A stretch of 32,088 bases of DNA from Chthoniobacter flavus (GCA_945860745.1 CAMASH010000036.1:1-32088), one strand, 5' to 3'; shown: positions 14,676 to 23,874, counted from the first letter of the stretch. Numbers and translations are program-made. Notes: generated by a model not told the origin, from the letters alone.

Positions 14676-15434
14676 TCAAAGCGTGGCGCCGATGGCTTCC
14701 TTGACCGAAGCGGCCGTGTATTCGCGATTCATGCGCGCGATGAATGAGGCCGGGATGCCGGCGGGACAGACGGCTTCGCAGGCGTAATAGTTCGAGCAGT
14801 TGCCGAAACCTTCCTCGTCCATGGTGCGGACCAGGTTGAGCACACGACGGTTTTTCTCGGCGATGCCCTGGGGCAGCAGACCGAGGTGGCCGATTTTTGC
14901 GCTGACAAAAAGCATGGCCGAACTGTTCGGGCAGGCCGCGGCACAGGCGGCGCAGCCGATGCAGGCGGCGGCGTCCATGGCGAAGTCGGCGGTGGGTTTG
15001 GGGATCGGCGTGGCGTTGGCGTCGGGCGCGGAACCCGTGCGTTCGCTGATGAAGCCGCCGGACTGGATAATGCGGTCGAAAGCACGGCGGTCCACGGCGA
15101 GGTCGCGCACGACGGGGAAGGGGGCGGCGCGGAACGGTTCGATGGTAATGACATCGCGGTCCTGGAATTTCCGCATGTAAAGCTGGCAGGTGGTGCCGCG
15201 TCCGGGTCCGTGGGGCACCCCATCGATAGTCAGGCTGCACGTCCCACAGATGCCCTCACGGCAATCGTGATCGAACTGCACCGGCTCAACGCCTTTGTGA
15301 ATCAGACCTTCGTTGACAATGTCGAGCATCTCGAGAAAGGACGCATCCGCGGGAATATCGAGAGCGGGATACTCCTCGAAGCGTCCGGGTTCCGCCGGAC
15401 CGTTCTGTCTCCATACACGCAGGGTGAAGTTCAT
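14676..15434 (-). CDS. sdhB: Succinate dehydrogenase/fumarate reductase iron-sulfur subunit
   Basis: Carries electrons from the flavin of SdhA to the quinone site at the membrane. All three clusters are visible in 252 residues: 2Fe-2S (Cys58, Cys63, Cys66, Cys83), 4Fe-4S (Cys158, Cys161, Cys164, with Cys223) and 3Fe-4S (Cys168, Cys213, Cys219), by analogy with the family. It is the last gene of sdhCAB, ten bases after sdhA. The sequence fits the type B enzymes with one five-helix cytochrome b, which usually work with menaquinone. Confidence 0.95.
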   Translation of the reverse strand: MNFTLRVWRQNGPAEPGRFEEYPALDIPADASFLEMLDIVNEGLIHKGVEPVQFDHDCREGICGTCSLTIDGVPHGPGRGTTCQLYMRKFQDRDVITIEPFRAAPFPVVRDLAVDRRAFDRIIQSGGFISERTGSAPDANATPIPKPTADFAMDAAACIGCAACAAACPNSSAMLFVSAKIGHLGLLPQGIAEKNRRVLNLVRTMDEEGFGNCSNYYACEAVCPAGIPASFIARMNREYTAASVKEAIGATL

Positions 15435-15444
15435 GATGGTATCC

Positions 15445-17364
15445 TCACTTATAGCTTCTGGTGGCGAGTTTCACGTGTTCGTAGGCGAGCGGTTCCTTCA
15501 GTCGCGTAGGGGGAACGTTGTCACCCTCGTGTCGCCAGGCCGAGACGAAGTGATAGTTGGCGTCATCGCGCACCGCCTCGCCGTCCGGCGTCTGATATTC
15601 CGTGCGGAAGTGGCCGCCGCAGGATTCCTCGCGGTCGAGGGCGTCGCGGCACATGAGTTCGCCGAATTCGAGGAAGTCGGCCACGCGGCCGGCTTTTTCG
15701 AGGGACTGGTTGAAGGTTTCGCCTTTACCCAGCACGCTGACGGTTTTCCAGAATTCCTCCCGGAGTTGGGGGATGCGCTGGATGGCAGACTCCAAGCCGG
15801 CGCGGTCGCGGGCCATGCCGCATTTGTCCCAGATGAGCAGACCGAGTTCGCGATGGAAGCTGTCCACCGTGCGGCTGCCCTTGATGTCGAGCAGTTGCTG
15901 CACGCGGCCGCGCACTTCACGTTCCGTCTGCTGGAAAGCGGCGTCGGTCGTTTGTGGTCTTGGTTTGCCAAACTGGGTGGAGAGGTATTCGCCGATGGTG
16001 TAGGGAATTACGAAATACCCGTCGGCCAGTCCCTGCATGAGGGCGGAGGCGCCGAGGCGGTTGGCTCCGTGGTCGGAGAAATTGGCCTCGCCCAGAACAT
16101 GCAGCCCGGGGATGTTACTCATGAGGTTGTAGTCCACCCACAGGCCGCCCATGGTGTAATGCACGGCCGGATAAATGCGCATCGGGCGCTCGTAGGCGTT
16201 TTCTCCGGTGATGTTTTCGTACATCTCGAAGAGGTTGCTGTAGCGTTCCTCGATCACAGGACGGGTGAGCCGGTTGATCGAATCGGCAAAATCGAGATAA
16301 ACGCCCAGTCCGCCGGGTCCGACGCCGCGGCCCTCGTCGCAGGCTTCTTTCGCGCTGCGGGAAGAGATGTCGCGCGGGGCGAGGTTGCCGTAGCTGGGAT
16401 ACTTGCGTTCGAGAAAATAATCGCGGGCCTCCTCCGGGATTTCCTGGGGAAGTTTGCCGGCATCCTCCTTGCGTTTGGGAGCCCACACCCGGCCGTCATT
16501 GCGCAAGGATTCGCTCATGAGGGTGAGCTTGGACTGATATTCGCCGCTGACCGGAATACACGTCGGGTGGATCTGGGTGTAACAGGGGTTGGCGAACAGG
16601 GCCCCGCGTTTGTAGGCGCGGTAGGTGGCGGAAACATTGCAGCCCTTGGCGTTGGTCGACAGATAGAAGACGTTCCCGTATCCGCCGGTGCAGAGCAGGA
16701 CGGCATCGCCCGCGTGGCTGCGGATCTCGCCCGTGACCATGTCGCGCACCACGATGCCCTTGGCATGACCGTCCACCAGGACGAGGTCGAGCATTTCGGT
16801 GCGGGGGAACATCTTGACCGATCCGGCGGCCACCTGCGCGCTCAGAGCCTGGTAGGTGCCGAGCAAAAGCTGCTGTCCGGTCTGACCGCGGGCGTAGAAC
16901 GTGCGGGAAACCTGGGCGCCGCCGAACGAACGGTTGGCCAGCAATCCGCCGTATTCGCGGGCGAAGGGGACGCCCTGCGCGACGCATTGGTCGATGATGG
17001 ATGTGCTGACTTCGGCCAGACGATAGACGTTGGCCTCGCGGGAGCGGAAGTCGCCGCCCTTGATCGTATCGTAGAAAAGGCGGTAAACGCTGTCGCCGTC
17101 GTTTTGATAATTCTTCGCCGCGTTGATGCCCCCCTGCGCGGCGATGGAATGAGCCCGGCGGGGGCTGTCCTGATAGCAGAAACATTCGATGTTGAAACCC
17201 TGCTCGCCCAAGGTGGCGGCGGCCGCACCGCCGGCCAGTCCGCTGCCCACGATGAGGATTTTGAACTTCCGCTTGTTGGCCGGACTGATCAGCTTGGCGT
17301 GGTTTTTAAAGTGGGTCCACTTCTGGTCGAGCGGGCCGGCGGGGATTTTGGGGTCCAGGCTCAT
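15445..17364 (-). CDS. sdhA: Succinate dehydrogenase/fumarate reductase flavoprotein subunit
   Basis: Oxidises succinate to fumarate with covalently bound FAD. The 639 residues contain the dinucleotide fold [18 protein letters not shown], the FAD-attachment block [16 protein letters not shown], the substrate-loop [12 protein letters not shown] region and the late [18 protein letters not shown]. The ATG at 17364 overlaps the sdhC stop as ATGA, so it is preferred over an upstream in-frame start at 17439, which lies inside sdhC. Length agrees with the type B enzymes of Bacteroidota, Chlamydiota and Verrucomicrobiota, longer than E. coli SdhA. Confidence 0.96.
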   Translation of the reverse strand: MSLDPKIPAGPLDQKWTHFKNHAKLISPANKRKFKILIVGSGLAGGAAAATLGEQGFNIECFCYQDSPRRAHSIAAQGGINAAKNYQNDGDSVYRLFYDTIKGGDFRSREANVYRLAEVSTSIIDQCVAQGVPFAREYGGLLANRSFGGAQVSRTFYARGQTGQQLLLGTYQALSAQVAAGSVKMFPRTEMLDLVLVDGHAKGIVVRDMVTGEIRSHAGDAVLLCTGGYGNVFYLSTNAKGCNVSATYRAYKRGALFANPCYTQIHPTCIPVSGEYQSKLTLMSESLRNDGRVWAPKRKEDAGKLPQEIPEEARDYFLERKYPSYGNLAPRDISSRSAKEACDEGRGVGPGGLGVYLDFADSINRLTRPVIEERYSNLFEMYENITGENAYERPMRIYPAVHYTMGGLWVDYNLMSNIPGLHVLGEANFSDHGANRLGASALMQGLADGYFVIPYTIGEYLSTQFGKPRPQTTDAAFQQTEREVRGRVQQLLDIKGSRTVDSFHRELGLLIWDKCGMARDRAGLESAIQRIPQLREEFWKTVSVLGKGETFNQSLEKAGRVADFLEFGELMCRDALDREESCGGHFRTEYQTPDGEAVRDDANYHFVSAWRHEGDNVPPTRLKEPLAYEHVKLATRSYK

Positions 17365-18098
17365 GGCCGGACTCCTTTGCCGAGACCGAAGAAAAGAACC
17401 GAAACGGGAATGGCCGCATAGCCGGCAAACAATGCCCACGCCACGATGCGGCCGGTGGCTTCATAAACCGGGCGCAGCGTTTGGCTGCTCAAGCCCAGGG
17501 TTTGGAAGAGGCTGCCGATGCCGTGACTCAAATGAAATGCGACCAGAGCGAGGGAAAGAATATAGAAACCGCTGACGAAGGGGTTGCTGAAGCCGAGCAC
17601 AACCATGCGATAAACATCGTGAACCTGCTGGCCATCGAGGTCGGTGTGCAGGGTGGCGTAGGACGGATTGATCAGGTGCAGGGTAAAGTGCGCCAGGTGA
17701 AAAGCGATGAAAGCCAGCACGATCAAACCCGTGAGCCGCATGGTGCGGGCAAAGATCGTCGTTTGGATCGGCGCATTCACCGCGTATTTCTGAGGACGGG
17801 CGGCCTGATTTTCCTTCCAAACCAACATGGTGAAGCCGATGTGCAATACCACCGTCGCCAACAAGGCCAGTCGGATGACCCAGAGCAACGGCCCGAGGGC
17901 GTGCAATTTGAGGGCATAGGCGTTAATTAAATCCGGCCCGAAAAAAAATGTCAGATTTCCCAGAAGGTGTCCGACGACAAAGGAGACGAGGATGATGCCC
18001 GTGATCGCAACGACCAGTTTCTTTCCCAGTGAGGAAAAGAGCCATTTGCCCAGCGGCAGGTCCATAGCGGGTGAGGTTGAGGCAGTCGGAGTTGCCAT
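17361..18098 (-). CDS. sdhC: Succinate dehydrogenase cytochrome b subunit, type B
   Basis: Membrane anchor that binds two haems b and the quinone. The 245 residues form five hydrophobic helices, each close to candidate haem histidines: [24 protein letters not shown] and [10 protein letters not shown]. This pattern is that of the B. subtilis-like single-subunit cytochrome b558, so no sdhD is needed and none is present. It is first in the operon and has its own promoter-like sequence 21-49 bases upstream. The direction of catalysis (oxidation of succinate or reduction of fumarate) cannot be fixed from sequence. Confidence 0.94.
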   Translation of the reverse strand: MATPTASTSPAMDLPLGKWLFSSLGKKLVVAITGIILVSFVVGHLLGNLTFFFGPDLINAYALKLHALGPLLWVIRLALLATVVLHIGFTMLVWKENQAARPQKYAVNAPIQTTIFARTMRLTGLIVLAFIAFHLAHFTLHLINPSYATLHTDLDGQQVHDVYRMVVLGFSNPFVSGFYILSLALVAFHLSHGIGSLFQTLGLSSQTLRPVYEATGRIVAWALFAGYAAIPVSVLFFGLGKGVRP

Positions 18099-18118
18099 GT
18101 GGTTATTAGCTAATCTAA

Positions 18119-18147
18119 TATTTAACCGCAGGCAAGGGTTTCCTCAA
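18119..18147 (-). promoter_or_regulatory. Sigma-70-type promoter for sdhCAB
   Basis: On the minus strand TTGAGG (18147-18142) and TAAATA (18124-18119) are separated by exactly 17 bases, in a local AT-rich patch just upstream of the sdhC ATG at 18098. Predicted transcription would start near 18112, giving a very short leader. Confidence 0.6.
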
Positions 18148-18166
18148 CGGGAACATTTTTGCTCAT

Positions 18167-19144
18167 TCAGGGGAGGGGATGCGCTGGCGGTGTCCCGGTG
18201 GACATGCCCTGGACATCGGTGATGGCGAAGCGGGGTTTTCTGCTGGAAATGCCGTTGCTTTCATTGAGCAAAATCAAACTGCTGGGCTGGTCGGTGGCGG
18301 CAAAACCAATCAGCCAGAAGTAACGTTCCATGCCCGCGCTGCCGGACTTTGCCGCGCTGGCCACCAGGACATAGTCTCCCGGCTCGGGAACCGGCAGGTC
18401 CACGCGCCCATTGGAATCGGTCAGACTGATTTCCAGGGGCGAGGAGATGGCATTTTTCAACCGCTCGGCGGCATCGCTGAACGTTTCATTGCTGGTGATA
18501 CCCCCTTCTGGCGTGATTTTCTCCAAGGCTTTTTCCACGTCTCCCCGGCGGTAAAGCCCGACCGTTGCCCCGCTCATGATGGCCACCTGTTTCGCGACAG
18601 GTTCGTAGGTGATGATGCCGCGAATGCGTCCGGACGGGGTGATTTCAGTGAGGAGTTGCCTTTCCCGGTTCAAACCTTCGACGGTTTGTCGCAACGTCTT
18701 GACCTTCTCCTCCGAGGTTTTGAGCTGATCATTCAGGTACTCTGCCCAGGCCCAGAGGCCCGCCGCCGCACCCAGGGCAAAGAGGCAGGCAATCCATCCC
18801 AGCAGGGCGGACTCGGCCTTGTTTTTGTGGCGGGATTTGCTGCCGCCGCGGCCGTGTTGGGAGGATTTTTTCTCGGGGTCGGCTTCCGGCCTCTCCGTGC
18901 CGGCTCTGAATTCCCGGGGCGGGGAAGATTGCGGAGGGAGCTGAGCCGGGGCAGAAGTCCCGGCCGGAGGATGAACCCCGCCCGGAATCCTCGCGGAGAG
19001 TAAAACCCAGGCGGTTTTTTCTTCGTCGTAAAAATGATCGGTCGGAAGCAGGTGGCCCGTATCGAGCATGTCCTCGATTTTGTCCTGATCGAAAACGCCC
19101 AGGATGGCACCATTTCTCGCGAGGTGAACTTTTCCGTCTTTCAC
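18167..19144 (-). CDS. GYF_2 (DUF4339)-domain membrane protein with periplasmic regulatory-like domain
   Basis: The N-terminal 50 residues (DGKVHLARNGAILGVFDQDK, then LLPTDHFYDEEKTAWVLL) match the GYF_2 pattern, a peptide-binding fold. A charged, Pro-rich linker (55-115) leads to one membrane helix (ALLGWIACLFALGAAAGLWA), then a short coiled coil (about 140-165) and a C-terminal domain with carboxypeptidase-regulatory-like strands (GRIRGIITYEPVAKQVAIMS, VDLPVPEPGDYVLVAS). The start is GTG 19144. It follows cca by 16 bases on the same strand. The function is unknown; the layout suggests an envelope protein that reads a cytosolic partner. Confidence 0.65.
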   Translation of the reverse strand: MKDGKVHLARNGAILGVFDQDKIEDMLDTGHLLPTDHFYDEEKTAWVLLSARIPGGVHPPAGTSAPAQLPPQSSPPREFRAGTERPEADPEKKSSQHGRGGSKSRHKNKAESALLGWIACLFALGAAAGLWAWAEYLNDQLKTSEEKVKTLRQTVEGLNRERQLLTEITPSGRIRGIITYEPVAKQVAIMSGATVGLYRRGDVEKALEKITPEGGITSNETFSDAAERLKNAISSPLEISLTDSNGRVDLPVPEPGDYVLVASAAKSGSAGMERYFWLIGFAATDQPSSLILLNESNGISSRKPRFAITDVQGMSTGTPPAHPLP

Positions 19145-19160
19145 AAATGGGACCAGTATA

Positions 19161-20465
19161 TCATGGATGCTCTTTTTTGATCCAGTCCAGAGCTTGCTCC
19201 CGGGAGAGGAGCGCTCCTTCTAGCTGTCGGGTTTGCACGGCGTCGAGAACTTCCTTGAATCTTGGCCCTGGTTTCCAGCCCAGGGCGATCAGATCAATGC
19301 CGGTCACCAGCGGTGGCGGAATCAGCGGTTCACTGGCAAATTCCTCCCGGCGTTTTTCGAGAAACTCGTGATTGTCCAGCAGGCCGTGACTGCCCAGGCA
19401 ATCGACCCGGTGGAGTTCCCGTTCCTCCTCGAAAGTGGGCCTCGCCATAAAACGCTTGAGGCGCGCGACCCTCATATTCTGGACGTCTTTGAAGACCATG
19501 TGATTTTGCACCATCTCCACGGTGGCCTCGATTTCCTCATTGGAAAAACGCAGCCGGCGCATGATGGCCTCGGTCATGGTGGCGCTAACCGATTCATGGC
19601 CGTTGAAGCGGAGGCGTCCGGTCTCGTCCCGCTGCATGGTGGGGGGTTTGCCCAGATCATGAAAAAGCACGGCGAGGACGAGGGGGAGGGAAACCGTCGC
19701 CGGCAGCAGGGACAGCATGAGGCGCGTGTGCACAAAGACATCGCCCTCGGGATGGAATTCCGGCGGCTGTTCGCAGCCCTTGAGGGCGGAGACCTCCGGC
19801 AGCAACGCCTGCATCAAACCACTGGAGTCGAGCAGGTCGAAACCCCGCACGCGTTGCGGCGCGAGAAAAATCTTGGCCAGTTCCTCGCGGATGCGCTCGG
19901 CGCTGACTTCGTGAATTTTTGCCGCGCCCGCGCCGATGGCGCTCCAGGTCGCGGGTTCGATGGCGAAATCCAGCGTCGCGGCAAAGCGCACGCCCCGCAG
20001 GACCCGTAACTTGTCCTCGGCGAACCGCTCTCCGGCCTGGCCGATGGCCCGGATGGTCCGGGATTCCAAGTCCTTCCGGCCGCCGACGAAATCCCGCACT
20101 TCACCGGATTCCGGATCGTAAAAAAGCCCGTTGATGGTGAAATCGCGCCGCCGCGCATCGCCCTCCGCGGTGGTGAAGGTGACGTCCTCCGGGCGGCGTC
20201 CGTCCAGGTAAACTCCATCGGCCCGGTAGGTCGCCACCTGGAACTCCACGCCCTGCTCCACCACCAGGATCACCCCGAATTGCGCGCCCACCGGCACCGT
20301 GCGGGGAAAGAGCGCCTGCACCTGTTCGGGCCGGGCGTCGGTCGCGATGTCGTAGTCCTGCGGCGTCTTGCCCAACAGCATGTCGCGCACGCAGCCGCCC
20401 GCATAGCAGGCCTCGTGGCCGGCTTCACGCAAGCGGCGGACAATGGCGCGGGCGGTGGATTCCAT
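19161..20465 (-). CDS. cca: CCA-adding enzyme / tRNA nucleotidyltransferase with HD domain
   Basis: Adds or repairs the CCA end of tRNAs. Class II features occur in order over 434 residues: GGCVRDMLLG (22-31), the catalytic DYDIATDA (Asp pair), RRDFTINGLFYD, the ERIREEL template block and a C-terminal HD domain with LFHDLGKPPT. The HD domain suggests phosphatase/phosphodiesterase activity as in E. coli Cca, though many bacterial relatives of this shape are A-adding or poly(A) polymerases; sequence alone does not decide. The ATG at 20465 places GGxVRD at the usual distance. Confidence 0.92.
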   Translation of the reverse strand: MESTARAIVRRLREAGHEACYAGGCVRDMLLGKTPQDYDIATDARPEQVQALFPRTVPVGAQFGVILVVEQGVEFQVATYRADGVYLDGRRPEDVTFTTAEGDARRRDFTINGLFYDPESGEVRDFVGGRKDLESRTIRAIGQAGERFAEDKLRVLRGVRFAATLDFAIEPATWSAIGAGAAKIHEVSAERIREELAKIFLAPQRVRGFDLLDSSGLMQALLPEVSALKGCEQPPEFHPEGDVFVHTRLMLSLLPATVSLPLVLAVLFHDLGKPPTMQRDETGRLRFNGHESVSATMTEAIMRRLRFSNEEIEATVEMVQNHMVFKDVQNMRVARLKRFMARPTFEEERELHRVDCLGSHGLLDNHEFLEKRREEFASEPLIPPPLVTGIDLIALGWKPGPRFKEVLDAVQTRQLEGALLSREQALDWIKKEHP

Positions 20466-20693
20466 TTCGTCACGTTAACTGGTTTCCCCATCCGCCGACA
20501 ACAGCGCAGGGAGATCGGATGGGGGAGGCACTTTCAAGCGGGTCAGAGAAGTGCCGCGTCGGTCCACGCCGGCGACTCCGGGGCCGCGTTCGTGAGAACG
20601 TGGCCGGTAAACTGCGCCACCTCTTCATGGTCGCCGCCGACAAGGACTTGCTCCATGGTTGCAGGATGACCGCCGTGGCGTCAAAGTTCCGCC
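20466..20693. other. Gene-poor gap between divergent genes
   Basis: This 228-base spacer separates cca from the DUF3817 gene. It holds only a 37-codon minus-strand frame (20543-20656, beginning MEQVLVGGDHEEVAQFTG) that resembles nothing I recognise. No clear promoter, terminator or repeat was found. It could be a gene remnant. Confidence 0.4.
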
Positions 20694-20987
20694 ATGTTCA
20701 AATCTCCGGTCCATCTTTTGCGCGGGCTGGCCCTGACGGAAGGCGTGTCCTTTCTGGTGCTGCTGGGCGTGGCCATGCCGCTGAAGTACTTCGCCGGACT
20801 GCCCCAGGCGGTGAAACTTTTCGGCTGGGCCCACGGGGTCCTTTTCGTCGCCCTGTGCCTGGTGCTGCTCAAGGTCACGCGGGAGGAACGCTGGCCGCTG
20901 ACCCGTTCGGCCATGGTATTCGTCGCGGCGTTGCTTCCCTTCGGGCCGTTCGTCATTGATCATCGGCTCAAGAATTATGAACGCTAG
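20694..20987 (+). CDS. DUF3817 family small integral membrane protein
   Basis: A 97-residue protein with three hydrophobic helices: LALTEGVSFLVLLGVAMPLK, the block FGWAHGVLFVALCLVLL, and AMVFVAALLPFGPFVID. The GW-x-HG motif and the final PFGPFVIDHRL fit DUF3817, whose function is unknown. It overlaps the following cupin gene by 11 bases, so the two are probably translated from one mRNA. Confidence 0.85.
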   Translation: MFKSPVHLLRGLALTEGVSFLVLLGVAMPLKYFAGLPQAVKLFGWAHGVLFVALCLVLLKVTREERWPLTRSAMVFVAALLPFGPFVIDHRLKNYER

Positions 20988-21417
20988 ATTCCAAGTGTTT
21001 GCCGTATTCCTGGCGGTCGCATGCCTCCGGGCTGAACCGGATGACTCCAAGGGTTACAAAAAAGAAATCCAGGTGACGCCGTTGTTGCGGACCCTGACCA
21101 CCATCGCGGGCCAGCCCATTGTTTATCCGAAGACCGACGCGGCCCAAGTCACAGCGGTGCAGGTGGAGATTCCCCCCGGTGCGCAAACCGGCTGGCACAA
21201 GCACCCCTTTCCCTGCTTCGCCTACATTCTTTCCGGCGCGCTTGAAGTGGAAATGGAAGGCGGAAAAACCGTTCGCCTCACCGCCGGTCAGGCCATGGCC
21301 GAGAGCATCAATGTCATGCACAACGGAACGAACAAGGGAATCGAACCCGTCAAACTCGTCTTGTTCGTCATGGGTGAAAAGGAGAAGCCCTTCACCGAGC
21401 GGCCCGACACGGAGTGA
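20977..21417 (+). CDS. Secreted cupin-domain protein
   Basis: Begins with a signal peptide (MNARFQVFAVFLAVACLRAEP, cleavage likely after CLRA) and continues as a single cupin barrel of about 110 residues. The metal-binding motif 1 is GWHKHPFPCFAYILSGALEVE, with His-x-His and a Glu; motif 2 is AGQAMAESINVMHNGTNKG with a His. It is likely periplasmic. Cupins range from enzymes to sensors, so the substrate is open. ATG 20977 gives the cleanest signal peptide. Confidence 0.82.
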   Translation: MNARFQVFAVFLAVACLRAEPDDSKGYKKEIQVTPLLRTLTTIAGQPIVYPKTDAAQVTAVQVEIPPGAQTGWHKHPFPCFAYILSGALEVEMEGGKTVRLTAGQAMAESINVMHNGTNKGIEPVKLVLFVMGEKEKPFTERPDTE

Positions 21418-21483
21418 ACCTTTCTTTTCATCCTTTGCGTGAGGCTGATTCCACTCTATTGGCCAGGCTTTTCGGCTGGATTC

Positions 21484-22205
21484 TTAAGGCCGCGGGGCCA
21501 GGTCTAACTCTTGCAGAAACGCCTGGTGCTTCGCTGTGGCGGCCTCGAGACGTTCCTCCATCCCGACCAAGTCGGCAGGGGTCTTCTCGAGACTGATCTC
21601 CGCCTCACCCACCGCCGTGCTGATGGGGCGGGAGATATTCAGGTTGAAGTCGTTCTTCGCGACCTCATCCATCTCGACGCGGCGGGAGTAGCGGGGGGCT
21701 TCCGGGCGGTTCTGGGAGGTGTCGATGATCTTCGTGATGTGATCGGGCTTAAGTCGCTGGAAATAAATAAAGGGAGCAACCTCGCTTGTTCTTTTGGCCT
21801 CTGGCGGCGTTGGTTATCCCCCGTGCACCCTGGCTCTCTCCTTCGTCGAGTCTCAGTCACAGAGTGCTTGGGCTCTGCTCCTTCGTCGCGCCTGGCCAGA
21901 GGCCAAAACTCCCGCGCCATCTTGCCACCTTTATTTATTTACAGCTCCTAAGCTGGTTTTGCTTTTTGCCTTTCTCAAAGTACTCGGCGGCTTTGAGGAA
22001 AAGCACGCCGTCGGGCTTCTTGCCCTTCTTGAGCACGAGAAGGCAGACCGGGATGGCCGCGGAATAGAAGAGATTGGCAGGCCTTCCGATGACGGTGTCG
22101 ATGTGGCCGTCCTTGAGCAGCTTGGTGCGGATGCGTTCCTCGGCTCCGCCACGGAAGAGCACCCCGTGCGGCAGGATGAGGGCCATCACGCCTTCGTCTT
22201 TGTGA
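21484..22205 (-). pseudogene. 3' fragment of type I restriction-modification methyltransferase subunit, interrupted
   Basis: From KDEGVMALILPHGVLFRGG through IDTVIGRPANLFYSAAIPVC to EYFEKGKKQNQL, then after a 193-bp insert KPDHITKIIDTSQNRPEAPR, EVAKNDFNLNISRPIS and the stop, this is the C-terminal third of HsdM. The N-terminal half, with the SAM-binding and NPPY/F catalytic motifs, is missing: homology ends abruptly near 22205. Removing the insert with one copy of its CTTAAG-like flank restores the reading NQLKPDHITKI in frame. The fragment is inactive as a methyltransferase. Confidence 0.85.
21754..21946. mobile_element. 193-bp MITE-like element inserted in hsdM remnant
   Basis: The ends are inverted repeats: CTGGAAATAAATAAAGGGAG (21757-21776) against the reverse complement of 21922-21944, matching at 20 of 23 bases. 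Possible target duplications flank it, CTTAAG at 21748-21753 and CCTAAG at 21947-21952. Inside, a shorter inverted pair (TTTTGGCCTCTGGC and its complement) and two GACGAAGGAG copies are seen. It encodes no transposase, so it would be mobilised in trans. Because CTTAAG is a palindrome, duplication and repeat extension are hard to tell apart. Confidence 0.7.
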
Positions 22206-22215
22206 AGGTATCCCG

Positions 22216-22384
22216 AACCCTGAGAAGGTGGCGGGGAAAGTGAGAGAAGCCTTCGAGACGCATCCGAACGGGAAGCGCGCAAGCAGGTGACCTTTGCGAT
22301 CTTCTCCGAAGAGGATGACCTGAACAAAGTGACGCCACCGTGGATGCCCTGTTCACGCTCCTGCAAAGGAGCGACAAACGATGA
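22216..22384 (+). pseudogene. 3' remnant of type I restriction endonuclease subunit HsdR
   Basis: Joining frames gives PEKVAGKVREAFETHPN, then KQVTFAIFSEEDDLNKV, then DATVDALFTLLQRSDKR and TGA 22382-22384. The blocks VTFAIFxEEDDLxKV and LFTLLQ are the usual last 40 residues of HsdR. Frame changes lie near 22280 and at 22328-22332. Only about 55 codons of roughly 1000 remain. It is on the opposite strand to the hsdM piece, so a rearrangement joined them. Its stop overlaps the next ATG as ATGA, a relic of the original operon. Confidence 0.72.
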
Positions 22385-22731
22385 AGCGCTCGCGAGACCG
22401 GGAAGAGTTCAAGGCCCGTGTCCTCGGTTGGGCCGCAAAGCTCGAGGTGAAAGCACACTCCATTGACGTCCGCCCGATGCGCCGCAAATGGGCGTCCTGC
22501 TCCACCGCAGGAACACTGAGCTTCAACGATGAGCTTCTCGGCATGGATGCGAAGCTCGGCGACTACGTCATCGTCCCCGAACTGCTGCACTTCTCCGTGC
22601 CGAACCACGGCAAGCTCTGGAAGGCCCTGATGAGGGCGCATCTGGGGAATTACGAACGCCTGTCAGGTCGCTTGCAGAAGGAGAGTCTTTTCGGAGTGCC
22701 TCACGGATTGAGAACAGTCGGCGAACATTGA
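22381..22731 (+). CDS. YgjP/DUF45-like metallopeptidase companion of type I R-M, active site damaged
   Basis: The family blocks IDVRPMRRKWASCSTAGTLS and VPNHGKLWKALMRAHLGNYE are intact in 116 residues, but the zinc motif expected as HELLH reads PELLH: Pro66 is encoded by CCC at 22576-22578, one base from CAC (His). Relatives often sit just downstream of hsdR in type I operons. The rest of the frame is open, but the C-terminal 20 residues after RLQKE look non-conserved. It is probably a recently inactivated gene rather than a working peptidase. Confidence 0.75.
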   Translation: MKRSRDREEFKARVLGWAAKLEVKAHSIDVRPMRRKWASCSTAGTLSFNDELLGMDAKLGDYVIVPELLHFSVPNHGKLWKALMRAHLGNYERLSGRLQKESLFGVPHGLRTVGEH

Positions 22732-22771
22732 TTTCCGGCTGGTCAGCCAGTGCAGCGTTACCAGAGCGATT

Positions 22772-23872
22772 TTAACGGATCAGTCCCCAGCGCTTGCTGA
22801 AAGGCCAGTACACGAAGAGTCCCTTGCCCGCGACGTTCTGCTCGGGCACGACGCCCCAGTAGCGGCTGTCGCTGGATTGATAGCTGTTGTCGCCGAGGGC
22901 GAAATAGGTTCTCGGCGGCAAGGTGAAGGTTTCCTCCGGAGTCGAAAGATAAAGGGCTCCGGCGGGATCCGAATAACCGCGGTAGCCGTTCTGGCAACTC
23001 ATGACGCGTTGAAAGACGGATTGTTCCGCTTCTTTCCCGTCGATGAAGAGTTTCGGGGCATCAATACGCAGGGTATCACCCGGCAGCCCGGCCAGACGCT
23101 TGATGTAGTGTTGGGACGCGATGCCCGGGGGCATGCGGATCCTGCGGATATCGGTGGTTTTGAAGACGAAGACGTCGCCGCGGCGCGGATTCACAAAATG
23201 GTAGGACATTTTGTCCACAAAAACCTGGTCGCCGGTGTCGATGGCGCCCCGCGCGATGGGTTCGCCCTTGTGATAACTGCGTCCCGGCCCAACGCCGAAA
23301 TACGCCTGGAGCGTGTCCCGCGGAGCAAAGAGCCGGTAGCTGTTTTTGTCCGTGCCGATCCGGGTGAAGGTAAAGAAGTTCAGGTAGGTGGACTCGTGGA
23401 CTTCCTGCACGACCTCGTCGTCCTTGGCCTCCAGGTCCACATAATGCCGTCCCAGCCAGACCATTTCGAACGCGCGCACCAGGAGGTTGGGTGGGGAAGT
23501 GTCGGAGGGCTTGCCGACAATGCCAAACAGCGTCGGCTGCATGGACCCGGTGGGAATCTTGAAGGGTTGAAGGAAATAGGCGCGAACCCCGGCGGCAATC
23601 ACGATGGCCACCAGAAACACCTCCACATTTTCCCGCCATCCGGCGTCCGAGGGGGGAGGGGCAATGCGACCGACCTGCTTCTCGATCTGATCGCGAACGG
23701 CTTGGAGTTTTTCCCGGCTGCGGCTCTTTAACGCGGCTTGCAAGTCCGCCAGAAGGCCATGCAACGTGGCGAGATCCTTTGGCGGCAGGATGTCTTCTTT
23801 GTAATGAATGAGCCGCTGGAGGGCATGGCGGTAGTGTTTGCCCTCCTTGATGTAGCGTGGGGTGAAAAGCAT
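22772..23872 (-). CDS. lepB: Signal peptidase I
   Basis: Cleaves signal peptides at the outer face of the inner membrane. The serine nucleophile is Ser110 in IPTGSMQPTL, and the general base is Lys258 in YIKRLAGLPGD; the C-terminal box GDNSYQSSDSRYWG is intact. Of 366 residues the first 80 form a charged, helical, cytosolic extension before the single membrane segment (about 83-100), and a long insert lies between the two catalytic boxes. Both traits are unlike E. coli LepB but I recall them in Verrucomicrobiota. The gene starts two bases after the lepA stop. Confidence 0.94.
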   Translation of the reverse strand: MLFTPRYIKEGKHYRHALQRLIHYKEDILPPKDLATLHGLLADLQAALKSRSREKLQAVRDQIEKQVGRIAPPPSDAGWRENVEVFLVAIVIAAGVRAYFLQPFKIPTGSMQPTLFGIVGKPSDTSPPNLLVRAFEMVWLGRHYVDLEAKDDEVVQEVHESTYLNFFTFTRIGTDKNSYRLFAPRDTLQAYFGVGPGRSYHKGEPIARGAIDTGDQVFVDKMSYHFVNPRRGDVFVFKTTDIRRIRMPPGIASQHYIKRLAGLPGDTLRIDAPKLFIDGKEAEQSVFQRVMSCQNGYRGYSDPAGALYLSTPEETFTLPPRTYFALGDNSYQSSDSRYWGVVPEQNVAGKGLFVYWPFSKRWGLIR

Positions 23873-23874
23873 GG

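Noticed and set aside
15313-17421. 702-codon plus-strand open frame opposite sdhA/sdhB
   Set aside because: It is an antisense shadow of sdhA and sdhB, which carry all family motifs. Long opposing frames are common in GC-rich coding DNA.
20543-20656. 37-codon minus-strand frame between cca and the DUF3817 gene
   Set aside because: No recognisable motif, no ribosome-binding signal and no membrane or signal character; mentioned only as the content of the gap.
21639-21920. 93-codon minus-strand frame across the MITE-like element
   Set aside because: It crosses the element boundary into an out-of-frame part of hsdM, so it is a chance frame.
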